From Bretschneidera sinensis (taxonomy: Eukaryota > Streptophyta > Magnoliopsida > Brassicales > Akaniaceae), in NCBI GenBank assembly GCA_023935145.1, contig CM043698.1:147305625-147369624 (forward strand): a stretch of 64,000 bases of DNA, read 5' to 3'. The translations under genes and the position numbers were made by a program. This document shows positions 45,951 to 58,099 of the stretch, piece after piece; the first letter of the stretch is position 1; every line of letters begins with the position of its first letter. The notes beneath the pieces were generated by a model. The model did not search any database. It was given only the letters and a program-made list of their open reading frames with translations, and was not told the DNA's origin.

Positions 45951-46161
45951 TGGACTATTCATTTTCGCCATTTTTACGCCATTTTCAAAGAGCCCAAGCT
46001 TTCTCTCTCTAGAAAGAATCATCATTTTGATCCAAAAACCATCCAAATCCCTTCTAAACACACCGATCTACTCATCCCTAAAGAGATTTTTAACTTTCTA
46101 CGGTTAAAATCTCTCATTTTTACCAAAATTACTTTTTCCAAAAACTCCAGATTTCTCCAAA

Positions 46162-47417
46162 ATGAGTGACAAAATCCGTATAAAACTCACAACAAGTGGA
46201 CCTAATGCGCCTAAAAAGCCAAGGTCTTCAAAACCTTCGGCTTCGGAGTCGAAAGGGAAGGGAGCAGCGGGCTCATCCAGCAAGGAACCCAGAACAGAGT
46301 TGGAGCAGACTCTGTTTTACAGCCCAGCGGCTCATACGAGGTATAATTCTATAATCCGTCACAAGAAAATCATGACGGGTAGAGTTGTTAATTTCGACTC
46401 TATTCGCCATGGTAATTTCGATATTCTACCAGACTTTGAGGCAATAAATCTGACCCCACTGGTCAGAATTCATGAAAAATATTAACCACGACTGATTCAC
46501 CAGTTCTATGCGAACTTGGTGAAACCCAGTCCTCTGGCTCTGAGATTCAGAACCAGAGTTAGTGGTGTGGAGTTTGAGGTCAACACTGACCTCTTGATGA
46601 GCATTCTGAGAATCCCTATAAGGGGGTTCAATGGAGTCTGGATGGATGGCCAGACAACTTTGAAGTTGAGAAGGCCTGTCGGATAGTCAGGGGCGACCCT
46701 AACTATGTGTACAGACCCACTACATTTCATACATGTAGTGACTTGCCCCTCGACTCAAAGATGTTTCAGTTGATTGTCAGTTGGACCATCCACCCGAGAC
46801 TCGGGAGTCGAGGGTATATATCTAAAATAGATACGGTATTGATTTGGTGCCTAAAATCTGGGCACCACTTCAATATATATCCTCTGCTGCTTGCCAACAT
46901 GATAAACGGTGAAGCAAACGACTCCGAGTGTCTTCCTTATGGAATGCTCATTATGCTCATCCTCCAGCACTACCGGGTACCTTTGCCTGCCTCTGAGGCT
47001 CAGGATATCGGATTGACGGACATCATCAACATCTCATCTCTGAAGAAGATGGTATGTACTGTTCGTGAAGGGTTCCTCTATCTGAAGGCCGGAAAACGCC
47101 TAAGGATCCGAAAGGATGCGAGCGACAGTGATGAGGATACTGATACGGCTGCTGAGATGGAGACGGATACCCGAGCACCTCCCATTGGTGACTCGAGTAC
47201 TGGTCAGACTGGTTACGGCGACATCCTACAAGCTATCACGAGCCTCCAGATGACGATGGAGTCCGGTTTTCAGTCCATGCAGTCTGATTACCAGAGACTG
47301 AGCTCCTCCATAGACCACCTACGGGACGACTTCGAGTTACATCGAGAGCACACCGAGGGTTCCCTAGCTGAGATTAGGGAACTTCTTCATGACAGCTCGG
47401 ACTCTCCCGCACCTTGA
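46162..47417 (+). pseudogene. Sirevirus third ORF (env-like position), broken copy
   Basis: It begins MSDKIRIKLTTSGP. A Lys/Ser-rich N-terminus is followed by a domain resembling the putative plant transposon protein family seen in many plant retroelements, with conserved TTFHTCSDLPLDS, HPRLGSRGY and WCLKSGHHFNI stretches. A heptad-rich C-terminus suggests a coiled coil. No signal peptide or membrane segment is visible, so a true envelope role is doubtful. TAA at 46483-46485 and a one-base loss near 46620 break this copy. The other copy is nearly intact (59588-60844). Confidence 0.75.
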
Positions 47418-48089
47418 GTCTCTATCTTTTGTTTGTACTTAGCGTTTTTCCAGTTCTTATCACATAGCACGGACATCTCATGTACTATTTTTTTTCTTAG
47501 TTATGGCTCTGTGAAGCCCTGATTGTATTGACTTTTTCTCTATGATGATATATTACTATTAGCCATATTTCTTGCATTCATTTACGCTATTTGTGATATG
47601 TTAGCACTGTTTTAAAACTCTGTTTAGTCACTAAAACTGCTAAAAAATGCTTATACGCTTGAAAACTTTCGGTTCTTTCCGAGAAGGCTTTCGAAATTCG
47701 AATGAAGCCAAATCTTCGCGTACAACTTTGTTTTCTTATACTCTATTTGACTGTATTAGCTAAGTAGCTTATTTTTTATGTTATGCCCCATTTGGTTGCT
47801 GTTGTCAAAACGGGGGAGAAAAATGAGAAAAACGAGAAAATCTAAGTAAACGCAACCAATACATAGATTTAGGGGGAGCATTGCTCCATAACTTTGTAAA
47901 AATGTTTATTGATTGGTTGAGTTTGATTTTGGATTGGTTGAAAGAAATATAAACTGTGTTTACTTGTTTATAGGGTGGTTTTACTCGAAAAACAGAGCAG
48001 ACTCTGTCCAAATTTTTTAAAATCCTATCACTTAGCTTTCAAAACTGTTTTTACATTATCAGTTTTGTCATCATCAAAAAGGGGGAGAT
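47418..48089 (+). other. Sirevirus 3' untranslated region with purine tracts
   Basis: No gene is visible. GGGGGAG occurs at about 47812, 47871 and 48081. The last, within AAAAAGGGGGAGAT, directly precedes the LTR and is the polypurine tract. The earlier two are candidate extra tracts. Confidence 0.75.
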
Positions 48090-49339
48090 TGTTGACCCTC
48101 GCCCGTATTTTAATGATGGCAAAACACAACTGTTATTTAACTAACATGTTTAAACTAAGTTGTATTAAGGATCAAACACATTCAACCAAGGAACAAAGTG
48201 CAAAAACTCAAACCAAATCAAGTATCAAGTGAAGACTGAAGATCTAGTATAGGTCTTAAGGTTTAGAACCAATGTAAGTCTCACTCATACATTGTATTAG
48301 CTTGTTCAATGGCTCGAACACAAAAGATTTTTCTAAAACCATTATTTTTAAATGTTTTTAATGAAAAACATAAGAAAAACTGGGTTGGAAGACAACCCAG
48401 TCGACTGGGTACATATACCAGTCGACTGGTATATAGGTCAGAAAGTACCCAGTCGACTGGATGAAACAACCCATTCGACTGGTACTTTGATCAGTAAGTT
48501 TCCAGTCGACTAGATGAATCAACTCAGTCGACTGGTAAAATGGACAGAAAGTCCCCAGTCGACTAGATGATATATACCAGTCGACTGGATACCCAGAAGG
48601 TCTGAAAACGAGTATTTTTCAAGTGAACCCAGTCGACTGGTATCTCGACCTAGTCGACTGGTAGTTCAAAAATATGACCGTTGGACTCCAAATCTAAACG
48701 TTTTAAAGTAAATCTTTTTCAAATTAAAGTCCTAAACGGCCATATTAATTGATTGCTATATAAACCCATTCAGTTAAGCATTCAAAAAGTAGCTGCAAAT
48801 ATTCAAAAAGAGTTGATTTCACATAATCAAGTTTATATACTCTTGAAACACAAAAAGCTTTGAAATAATCTTGTTGAGCCATTTCTTCAAGCTTTACTTT
48901 GAAAGAGAGACATTTCTGTTGTAATAAGCCTTCATTTGCTGTCTCTCTACATTTTACTTTACACCATCTTTGTAAAGGGATTACTTCCGAGAGGAAGGGG
49001 AAACTTCCGAAAGGAAGGAGATTGTTCGGTTTAAGCAATTCCTGTAATTTGCTTGTGTACGGTTTGTGCAACACCCAGCTAAGTTGTGCAACTAAGTTTT
49101 CTTAGTGGATTACTTCAAGGAGTTCCTTGAAGAGAGTGGACGTAGGGTCGGAACGAATCCGATATTGCCGAACCACTATAATTGTGTTTGCATCCTCTTT
49201 CCTTAAACTCTTTATTTACAGCTCATTACTTGTATTTATTATTTGTTGCTTATCAGTTTTTATAAACTTGTATTAATTCCGCAAAAAGTTTTTAAAAACC
49301 CAATTCACCCCCCCTCTTGGGTTGAAACCTCGAGATACA
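48090..49339 (+). repeat. Sirevirus 3' LTR
   Basis: 1250 bp, with ten palindromes, several degraded (for example CATTCGACTGG and CAGTCGACTAG). The TATA region is conserved near 48756. It has no 127-bp duplication. It ends GATACA and is followed by the target duplication CTTCC. Confidence 0.92.
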
Positions 49340-49949
49340 CTTCCAGTAATTGAGAGAAATTTTTAAATAGCACTGGATAAATATCATGTCATTCAAAGTG
49401 TTGAAGTGATACTCATTCAATAGTGCATTAGTCAAAAAAATTTCTCAATAGCAAATGATGCTTTAGTTAAGAGATAAACATACTAAAGTTGAAGGCTTGA
49501 GATCACAAGGTCTTAGGTTTAGGAGATTGACTCCTCAACTATAAAATATGCAATACGCTGCTTTTGTATATGAATTTAGATTTTTTTAAATTTTGGGATT
49601 TAGTGTGGACCATTTTACAATTAAAATTTATGTGTATTGCATATTTTACTGAACAATTTTTACAGGAGATGATTCAATCTCAAAGTTTTGACTATTGGTG
49701 TGTGGGTTACTCATTTATTAATGAAGTACTGGTTATTTTCTCACACTTTAAGAAAAAAGCTTACTTAGTCATGTGCCAGGAAAAGATATTAGTACAAAAT
49801 ATTTTCCTTCATTGAATGAAAAGAAAATCATTTACATTTTTTGTCTTCTCATGTCATCCAACAGTGAAAAATACAATTGCAAGATATTTTTTAATGGCAC
49901 ATCATAAACAAGAATTTCTCAACTTTAAGTGGATTGTTATAGTTATTAT

Positions 49950-50128
49950 GGTCATGTTTGGTACATGTTTTAATCCAACTTAAAGCAAATTGGTCTAAAT
50001 GGGCCCAAGTTCATGTTTGGTAACTCCTTTAAGTTAACTTAAAGCAAGTTGGCTTAAATGGGTCCAAGGTCTGGACCCATTTAGACCAACTTGCTTTAAG
50101 TTGGCTTAAAGCAGGTACCAATATGACC
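49950..50128. mobile_element. Tourist-like MITE (about 179 bp)
   Basis: The ends GGTCATGTTTGGTAC and GTACCAATATGACC are imperfect inverted repeats. Inside, CTTAAAGCAAGTTGGC and its near-complement allow a long hairpin. TAT flanks both ends. Units 1 and 2 (near 465-475) lack the element and have a single TAT. The TGTTTGGTA end and 3-bp duplication suggest a PIF/Harbinger (Tourist) origin, though TAT departs from the usual TWA. No coding capacity. Confidence 0.75.
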
Positions 50129-50483
50129 TATATATGAGCTTCTAAATGAATTATATGATAATATTGTGAAATTATATTGTATCAAATCAATTATTATATT
50201 TTGTATGTTGGGCAAAACCACCAACCAATAAGACTTTATAAGCGGTAATGCAGGCACATCATTCTATTCTCGAACGGGTTGAGGATCATATTGCTCATTA
50301 TGTCATTGTCATTTTTCAGGTAATTAAATTAATTGCCAATTTTTAAATAAAAATATACATATATTGCCAATCAAGAGAGAAAATATATATAAAAAAACAA
50401 TTTGTAAATAATCTGAGCAAATCTATATATATGTAATGATTTATTCCCAACTTCACGAAAGAAAGCAAATGGTTTATGATAAA

Positions 50484-51187
50484 CTAGCATATCAACATAT
50501 GTTATGCGTGTGTTAATCTGTTCTTTTATGTGACCTAATGCTTGGCATGTTTATAGGTAAGAAGATAAGAGAGATAAGGAGGGTGTAGAAGTTAAGTCTA
50601 AGTGGGATAATGATAGAAAAATGTGGAGAGTTGAAGTCAATTGAGGTACATATACATCATTATTTAAAAATTTGATTTATATATTTAAGTTGGCGTTTAT
50701 GAGATATTTTGAGGGGTAGACACCAAATCAAGGTTCTGGATTTACTAATACTAGCATCTCACCACTCTCAACACATGCTACACGTGTGTTGATATGTTCT
50801 TTTATGTGATAAAACAATATGCTAACAATTATTTTTTTACCTATAAAAATGTCAAGCATAATAGTCACATTTTCTTGCTTAGAAAACTGAACCGGCAAAG
50901 AAACCCCAAAAGAAGAACAATCATTTTAGAATCTCCAAAAAAAAATAAGAACAATTGAAAATGTGGAGAATATTAATAGGAACAGAAAAAATCAACATGG
51001 GATGAAGATAAGACAGATAAGAAGAGTATGAGTGGGATTGTAGGAGAGGAAAACATGAGAGAAAAATGTGGGGAGTTAGAATAAATTGAGTTACATACAT
51101 AACCTTATTTATATATTTAAGTAAGGTTTATTGGACATTTTGAAGGGTGGATACCAAATGAGAGTTCTGGTTTTATATATATATATA
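50484..51187. repeat. Insertion of about 700 bp with two related halves
   Basis: This is absent from units 1 and 2. Two half-units start near 50488 and 50753. Each opens with an ACACATG/GTGTGTT-type segment and TGTTCTTTTATGTGA, and later has a purine-rich GATAAGAGAGATAAG-like segment. The ends are not defined well enough to classify it. It is shared with unit 4. Confidence 0.5.
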
Positions 51188-51921
51188 CGAAAAAAAATTG
51201 GACTACCAAACCTAAACAAAGTAAAATATTCGTTTTGGGTGATTTACTAATTGAATAACCAAGTCTGAATTCATGGTTGGTGCTTTTAGTGTGTCCTTAT
51301 ACAAATAACTTAACAGTTGAATTAGTAGTTTATTAAGAAAGGAAAAAGAAAATCTAAATTAGTTCGTTCATGTGGCTTATTGGAGAATGTATGTACGTAA
51401 ATTGTGACTCGTTCCCTCTTAATTTTCAAGAAAATAGAGAAGAGTTGTTATTGCAGTTTCTCCAACTAATAAAGTTATTTTTCGTTACACAATAGATATG
51501 ATGAAGATTGAATCCTACTCGGAGATATCAAGGGATAATTAGAAAATAGAGATGATTAATTAATTACCTACCGTTTAGGACCTAAAGTTAGTGTAGGAAG
51601 ATATTTTATTTCTTCAAAATGGAAAAACTGGAAGAAACTATTGAATACGACACGATGCGTATATATGTTGTTTAGACTCATAGAACATATCAACACTTGC
51701 GTATACGTATCATTAACATTATACACATAACATTTATGATAGGATAGTGCTATTCTTTACATGCAACTCCTATTGTGAAACTAGACTGTGAATTTACTTG
51801 TTCCTAATGACATCATCATGTATCAAAAAGATGTGTCGAATAAGAGTTAAATATAAATATCATTAAACGGTTCTAAAAATTGAGAAATGAGTACTCTTTT
51901 GAAGCTGATGCGTGTAGTCAC

Positions 51922-51923
<2 letters not shown>

Positions 51924-51982
<59 letters not shown>
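51924..51982. repeat. (TA)n microsatellite
   Basis: About 29 uninterrupted TA repeats. The same place in units 1 and 2 reads only a short TATGTATTAACCC, so the expansion is specific to unit 3. Confidence 0.95.
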
Positions 51983-51983
<1 letters not shown>

Positions 51984-53897
51984 CTATTTCATTTCCTAAT
52001 CTCCATGTGTGTGTTTTTTGAACAAATTCTCAACAAAAAAAAAAACATTACAATATGTTTAACATACATATTTTGTATATGTATAAAACTATTTGCACAA
52101 CTATTTCCACAGCCAAAATGGTTGTGTTCATAGCTTCATTTTTTGAAAAAATGAACAGGACAAAAACACCCCTAACTAAAACACTCAAAATCTTTTCATC
52201 TGAGTACATAAAAATTAATTATTCAGGTTTTTATTTATTATTATGACTACGATGCTTGATGATTGGAAATTACTGATTAATAGTTGAAGTCAAGTTGTTA
52301 TGCTAGCATTACACATCTTTTGTATTAACTATTTTAAGTTTTTTTGTAGGCGCGAAATTATGAAATTTGAGATAGTGATGACATTATGATGGTAGTATAA
52401 GAGGAAAAAGGATAAACTGATGATTTAACAAAGTCTGAATGGTAGCAAAATGAAAACAAAGTAAATAATCTTATAAGTTGATAGCAATGCATATGAAAAA
52501 TTATGAAATTCAACAGCTTTCATTGTATTTTATTATTAGTTTAACGTAGTTATATTTCTCTTTCGTTATTTATATTTAAAATCTTAAAACCTTACTATTT
52601 ATAAGTACCATTCATCGAATATAAATAAAAAATACATAACAAATCTAAAATATTAAAAAATATTACGATATATACATACTAAAAATCAGTATGAGAATAA
52701 ACCATGCATTGCATGAGTATGTAACTAGTAATCATTACTCCGTACAAAATTGGACTACAAATTTATATGACGATTCATATTTCTTTTACGACACTCAACA
52801 AACATATTATCTTTATATAAAATTTTATTGATAGCAGTGCATTTATGATCAATTTAACATCGATACATATTTCATTTAATAATCTCTCTTTATATTAAGC
52901 CAAATTATGTATGGTTAGGTAAATTATATGAGTGCCACTTGGTCTTCATTTTTTTTATAAAAAAAACACTTAAAGAAAGGAAAAAAGCCGGAACCATACG
53001 ATGTACATGGGCCTAGAGGGAAAAAGTAAACCTTTTATTTATACTAGCATTTCAATGCGCAGGTATGTGCGTATTAATATATCTTCTTTTATGAATTTAA
53101 TTCACATACACGCACAAAATATTCAACCGTTGTTTAAAACTCTCTCTCAATTTTTTATTTTTAAAAATTATGCATGTGTTGAGATGTTTTTTATAAACTT
53201 AAACCAAAAATATTCAACCTTTTGTTGTTCAAAAATCTCTCCCAAGTTCTTTATTTTAAAAAGACTAACAAAGCCCCACCCTGAGGATTGATATTTTAAG
53301 TGAAAAATATTAAAGGGATTTAAAAAAGTAAATTGGAGATAAAATGAAAAAAAAAAAAAATTGGCAAAAGAGATTTTCTTTAGTATATAACTAAGATAGA
53401 TTACTTAGAAAACTCCATTATCTCTTGATATCTATTAAGTTTGTATTTGTATCATATTTATTATCAAATTGTAACCTATATATATATATTGCAATACATA
53501 TGACCTACAGCATCAAGGTCTTCCAAATATCCTATCACATTTAAATTCTTTCATGATATTAAAGCAATGAGGTCCAAAAACCTTACAGCCATGGAACTGA
53601 AAATGTTACCCTTCTAGCCGCCACAACCAGCCCTCCTCAAGCTGCTGCTACCACAAGTACTTTGCCACCAGCAGCCTTCTCTCTGCTATCGTGACAACCA
53701 CACTGCTCCCCTTCCAATATAATTCCACCTTGCTGCCGCAAACAGCCCTTCCCCATGCTGCCGCCGCACCCTCTCCCTTCCCCCCCCCAGCTGCTTTCTC
53801 CCTGAGATTCTCCCCCTCTCCTCACTAGTGGCGCATCGCCTCCCTCCTACTCCTCCTCTAACACTCTGTTAGCGTCGTTGCCCGCTCCACCAACAGA
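51983..53897. other. AT-rich unit 3 sequence, then CT-rich pre-promoter
   Basis: No gene is seen. The sequence parallels 3480-4660 and 8712-10078 of unit 1. The single copy of the AATATTCAACC...CCAAGTTCTTT segment (about 53205-53310) matches both of the duplicated segments that bracket the UBC13 block in unit 1. Confidence 0.6.
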
Positions 53898-54196
53898 GTA
53901 TTCAATCTAAACCCGTCTTGTTGTCTTCTCTACAATATTTTTTACTTCTATTTTCTTGTTAGCTATTTTTGGTAAAAACAGCAAGTTGTTCCATTCAAAT
54001 TAATAGTAATAATTAAAAGAAAGATTGAGGAGCGAGTCTCTCTCAATCTACAAAACTTAAATTAGAAAAATTTAATAGCTACCACATATTTAAAACTACT
54101 AACTTCATATTTTCCTCTTTCTCCCTTTATAAATAACTTTTTTAGTGCATGCAACATTCTTCAACCCAAAGAGAATATTAATAAAGATGGCACAGT
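53898..54196 (+). promoter_or_regulatory. Ole e 1-type promoter and leader fused to pararetrovirus copy 2
   Basis: The same promoter block as at 10079-10375, with the ATG at 54187 (ATGGCACAG, then TAA). The host-virus junction is at the same base as in copy 1, so the two junctions are one event copied. Confidence 0.85.
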
Positions 54197-54203
54197 AATT
54201 TAA

Positions 54204-54806
54204 AATCAAAACCTTCTTGCTAGGCACCTTAATTTTACAAATTCATTATTATCACTTTTAGAATCAAATCTTCATAATGGACTTGTCTATTTCAATTGTT
54301 ATCCCAACTTTTCAATAGATCTTTATGATCCTAATTTGGTTGATACCTCAACATTGGATATTCAGTTAAAAGGATTAGATATCAAATCAGGCACCAGGAG
54401 CCTAAGTTTGATATATAAATTCTATTATAAGGTTATGACTACAAAAATAAATCCCAAAGCCGTTCTCCAAACTAAACCAGGAGAAACCTTGCTTCTTGAA
54501 GCAAATACATTTTATGCTAATACTATTACACCTAAACTCTTGAAATGGGATCAAATCACTATTCCTGATCATTGGAAGCTTGAAGCCTTATGCCCTCCTA
54601 AGGCTATAGCAAATTCCAATGTATCTCAAATTGATGAATATAGACATGGTAGTGTGGTCTTAGGTTTACACCTAATGAATCCCCACAGCTCTCTAGAACT
54701 TCTAGTTCTAGAAGAATTAGAATTCCACTCTATGATGACCCTCAAATTATTCCACCTCGATATAGTTATGATTTGTCATCCAGAAACTCCAAACAAAGTT
54801 TACTAG
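54204..54806 (+). pseudogene. Pararetrovirus movement protein remnant, copy 2
   Basis: Open from the junction to 54806. It lacks the internal TAA of copy 1 but is missing the true N-terminus. The reading probably shifts out of the ancestral frame near 54659, as in copy 1. The conserved DPNLVD region is present. Confidence 0.72.
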
Positions 54807-55154
54807 GAGTCAATTTTGACCCTGTTATACATAGAGGATTCTATGAGACCAGCTCCTTCAAGTCGACTATAAATCAATCTCAAATAGGAGAATCATCTCA
54901 AATAGGATAACAGTCCAAAAAGAATAATGGAGAATTTTCTCCAACCTGATCTGATATGTTATCTTATCAAGATCACGATCTTAATGTTATAATGAAATCT
55001 GATTTTGAGATCAATAAAATCAAACTTAAGAATGATTTTTTTATCTTCAGAAAATAAGGCCAAAACTTATTGGTTTATGGTAAACTTTTCTAATGAATCA
55101 AGATCCCAGATTCGTGAAGAATGATACACTCACATTAAAGAAATAGAATGCAAT

Positions 55155-57009
55155 GTGTATTTCTTCGACTTCTTTGAGATGTACACATTCAATAATAAAA
55201 TATTCAACCCCTTTGCCCATAATCATCCTGATTTAGAAAACCCTAAAGAAATAGGTGTTATTACTCAACTTAATCAATTATGGACAACATCAAATGACCA
55301 AATAATATCATCTATTCATCATCCTTTACAGAAAATTGCTATTAAATTGCCCTATTATTCATCTGCCATTACAGTATCCCCATTTAAGCAAACCATTGGC
55401 CCCGATGATCGTCCAGTATTAGCCAAATATATCCAAAATCTTTATTCTCAAAATAACTTCACCAATCAAAATCTTCATACTATTTCAAACCAGCTCAACT
55501 CCATTGCCACCTCCATAGCCTCTATCGATGAAAAAGTAAGTGTTTCCACTCCAAAACTTCCCGGGAGGGAATTCACCCCAATCATTCAGAAGCCCCTTTC
55601 ACATTTATCTCAACCTATTTTTACGCCAATAAATATTGAACAAAAAATTTAATTAGGCTTGATGATTCTGATGATATATTAAAATCAATAAATGATAGAT
55701 TAAGAGGATTATCCCTTGCACTAGAAGGACCCTCGAATAATATCAATGTCATAGAAAAAGATATTGTCAATGAAATTAAAGAATCAGATGGTATCAATAA
55801 AATATATCGAAGAAATTATTATAAGAATGCCCCATTACCAAAAACTAGGAATTACTACCCCAGGCCAACTCCTCCTGATTTACAATTTGAAGAAAGATCC
55901 TCTGCTACCCAAGCAAGATCTGATGATAGCACAGTATATGAATGAAATATTGAAGGAGCTAGTGAGCATATGATCATCAATACCCTTCAAGAAATGACTA
56001 TGGCAGCCACTTCTTATAGAACAAGTAGTTATAACAAAGATAAAAAGATAACTCTTGCCATAATTGCTGGGTTTACTAGAACCCTCAAAGGAAGGTGGGA
56101 TAATTACCTTACTGAACAAAACCGAAATTAAATTACTGAAGCAACAATACAAGTAAATACCACCCAAACAGTCCAAAACCCACAAACCAGAGAAACAATA
56201 TCTAGAATAGTACCTGTAAACCAAGAAACACATTTGAAACTCTGATATATGCTATCACCAAACACTTCATTGGAGACCCTGATAAGTTTGCTGCAAGATC
56301 CTCTAAAATACTTATAAATCAAACATGCCCTACTTTGCAAGACTTTAGATGGTATAAAGATGTCTTTCTTGCTAAGGTATTTAGAAGACAAGATAGTAAT
56401 AACGCTTATTGGAAAGAAAAGTTCATATCTGGACTTCCAAAATTATTTGCTGAAAAGGTCAGACAAAGGATTAGAGATCTAAATGGTGGATTTGTTCCTT
56501 ATAACCATCTCTTTTATGGAGAGATCATCAACTACATAAACTATGAAGGTCTATCAATATGTAATGACCTTAAGCTTAAATCAAAAATGAAGTCAGAGCT
56601 AAAACAAAGCATAAAAGAATTAGGATCATTTTGTAGTCAATATGGCTATGAAACCCTAAGGGCTCCATCAGCTGAAAATAAAAGAAAACAAAAGATTTTC
56701 AAAAAACAAAAATATAAAAAAAAAAAAAAAAACATACAAGATCTCCCCCTCCTCATAAAACCCAAAAATCAAATTTTAGAAAAACTAGAAAATCGCAAGC
56801 TCCTTCAAAAGCCTATTTCAAATGTGGAAGACTTGGACATTTGGCAAAGAATTGTAAAGTCAAACAAAAAAATTAATGAATTAGATGTTGAAGAATCTCT
56901 TAAGCAACAGTTAACTAAAGTAATGATTAATGACTCTCAAACAGAAGAAGAATATTCTTCCTCTGATAATGAAGAGCTCATTTACACAATACAAGAAAGT
57001 ACTTATTAA
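55155..57009 (+). pseudogene. Pararetrovirus inter-MP/CP segment and coat protein, copy 2
   Basis: Open stretches at 55155-55652 (pre-capsid, coiled-coil-like) and 56335-57009 (capsid core and tail) are separated by several frame breaks. The capsid core motifs (FRWYKDVFL, WKEKFISGLPKLFA) are intact. A long A-run near 56718-56730 has changed length and alters the frame before the zinc knuckle, which again has Tyr for the first Cys. The acidic region that follows ends at TAA (57007-57009). Confidence 0.75.
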
Positions 57010-57072
57010 GAAGAATCCATTGATTCACAATGTGATTGTGAAGATGGACTTTGCTTCTGTAAATCTATCAAT

Positions 57073-57860
57073 ATGATCTCCTCTCAAAAGGAATTTCTTT
57101 TAGATATAATAGATAAAATTGATGATCCTATGATAAAAAAGGATTATTTAATGAAACTAAGAGATATTATTCAAGAAGAAAATAAGATTTTAACTCCACC
57201 TGAGCCCTATAATCTTTCAAAAAAATTTGAAACCCGTTTTCAAAAACCCAAAATAGCTACCACACAAGATTTACAAATGGAAATTAATATTATGAAAGAT
57301 CAAATAAAAGAAATTAAAAAAGATACAGTTGATTTAAAAGCAAAAATGATTAATTTAGAAATTAATAATCTTAAAGAATCGATCTCTTCACAAATCAACA
57401 AAGAAGTCCTAAAAGAAGCCCCTGAGACTTCTAATCATGCTAATTTAATAAGTATAAATGATGGATCAAAAGATCATGCTAATTTAATAAATATAAATGA
57501 TGAATTAAAAGACAGTTTTGTTAATCTAATAGAAAAATGAATTATCAAAAATGGTATATTAAAATTTCTATTGATATTAACAAAGAATATCATATTAATA
57601 CTACCGCCTTAGTAGAGTCTGGTGCAGACCATAATTGTATTAAAGAAGGCCTTATTCCTACAAAGTATTATGAAAAAACTACAGAAAGGCCAAATACAGC
57701 TAGTGGTTCAAAACTAAATAGAGAATACAAAATTACAAATTCCCATGTATGTAATGATGGATACTGTTTAAAAACTCATTTTATTCTTGAAAAAAAATAT
57801 GCATCAAAATATCATTTTAGGAACGCTTTTCCGAACTCAAATTTATCCCTTCAAGGTTAG
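57073..57860 (+). pseudogene. Pararetrovirus linker and protease, copy 2
   Basis: The coiled-coil linker (57073-57540) overlaps the protease frame (57537-57860) by four bases, as in copy 1. The protease active site reads ESGAD here, so the catalytic Asp is replaced by Glu. A frameshift after residue 85 or so truncates the domain. Confidence 0.78.
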
Positions 57861-58099
57861 TCATTTAGGAATAGAAACCAACATCTTACGGCAAAATTTA
57901 TTTTTCTCCTTCCTACAACTTGTAGATACAAGATAATTAAATTTATTACAAACAAATAGTTTATGCAGGCAAATAAATTTAATACAAAATAAAGAAGCTC
58001 ATATAAACTTTCTCAAAGAAGAAATAAATTATCAAAAAATAGAACAACAACTTAAACAACCTCAAATTCAATCTCTGACAACATAATTGGAAGAATTAT

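Larger units (their letters stand above)
38921..49339 (+). mobile_element. Sirevirus-type Copia retrotransposon, near full length, inactive
   Basis: The element is 10.4 kb with LTRs at 38921-40274 and 48090-49339, a CTTCC target duplication on both sides (38916-38920, 49340-49344), and a tRNA-Met primer site after the 5' LTR (TGGTATCAGAGC, about 40277-40288). Copia-order gag-pol is followed by a third ORF. Three GGGGGAG purine tracts lie upstream of the 3' LTR, the last abutting it. Large size, an extra ORF after pol, repeated purine tracts and repeated LTR palindromes fit the Sirevirus (Maximus/SIRE) lineage. gag-pol has at least five in-frame stops and two frameshifts. A 3' piece of the same element recurs at 59063-62746. 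Confidence 0.92.
49345..54196 (+). repeat. Duplication unit 3 (diverged paralogue of units 1 and 2)
   Basis: From about 49815 this follows unit 1 from about 340 onward. It lacks the TRIM-like element, the UBC13/Sirevirus block and the 650-bp insertion, and has its own MITE, a dimeric repeat and a long TA tract. It ends in the same Ole e 1 promoter and leader, with the ATG at 54187. It works as an empty-site reference for the insertions in units 1 and 2. Confidence 0.85.

Noticed and set aside
49564..49815. Small gene after the Sirevirus
   Set aside because: 83 codons in AT-rich sequence with no domain. The second copy (62970 onward) has lost the frame.
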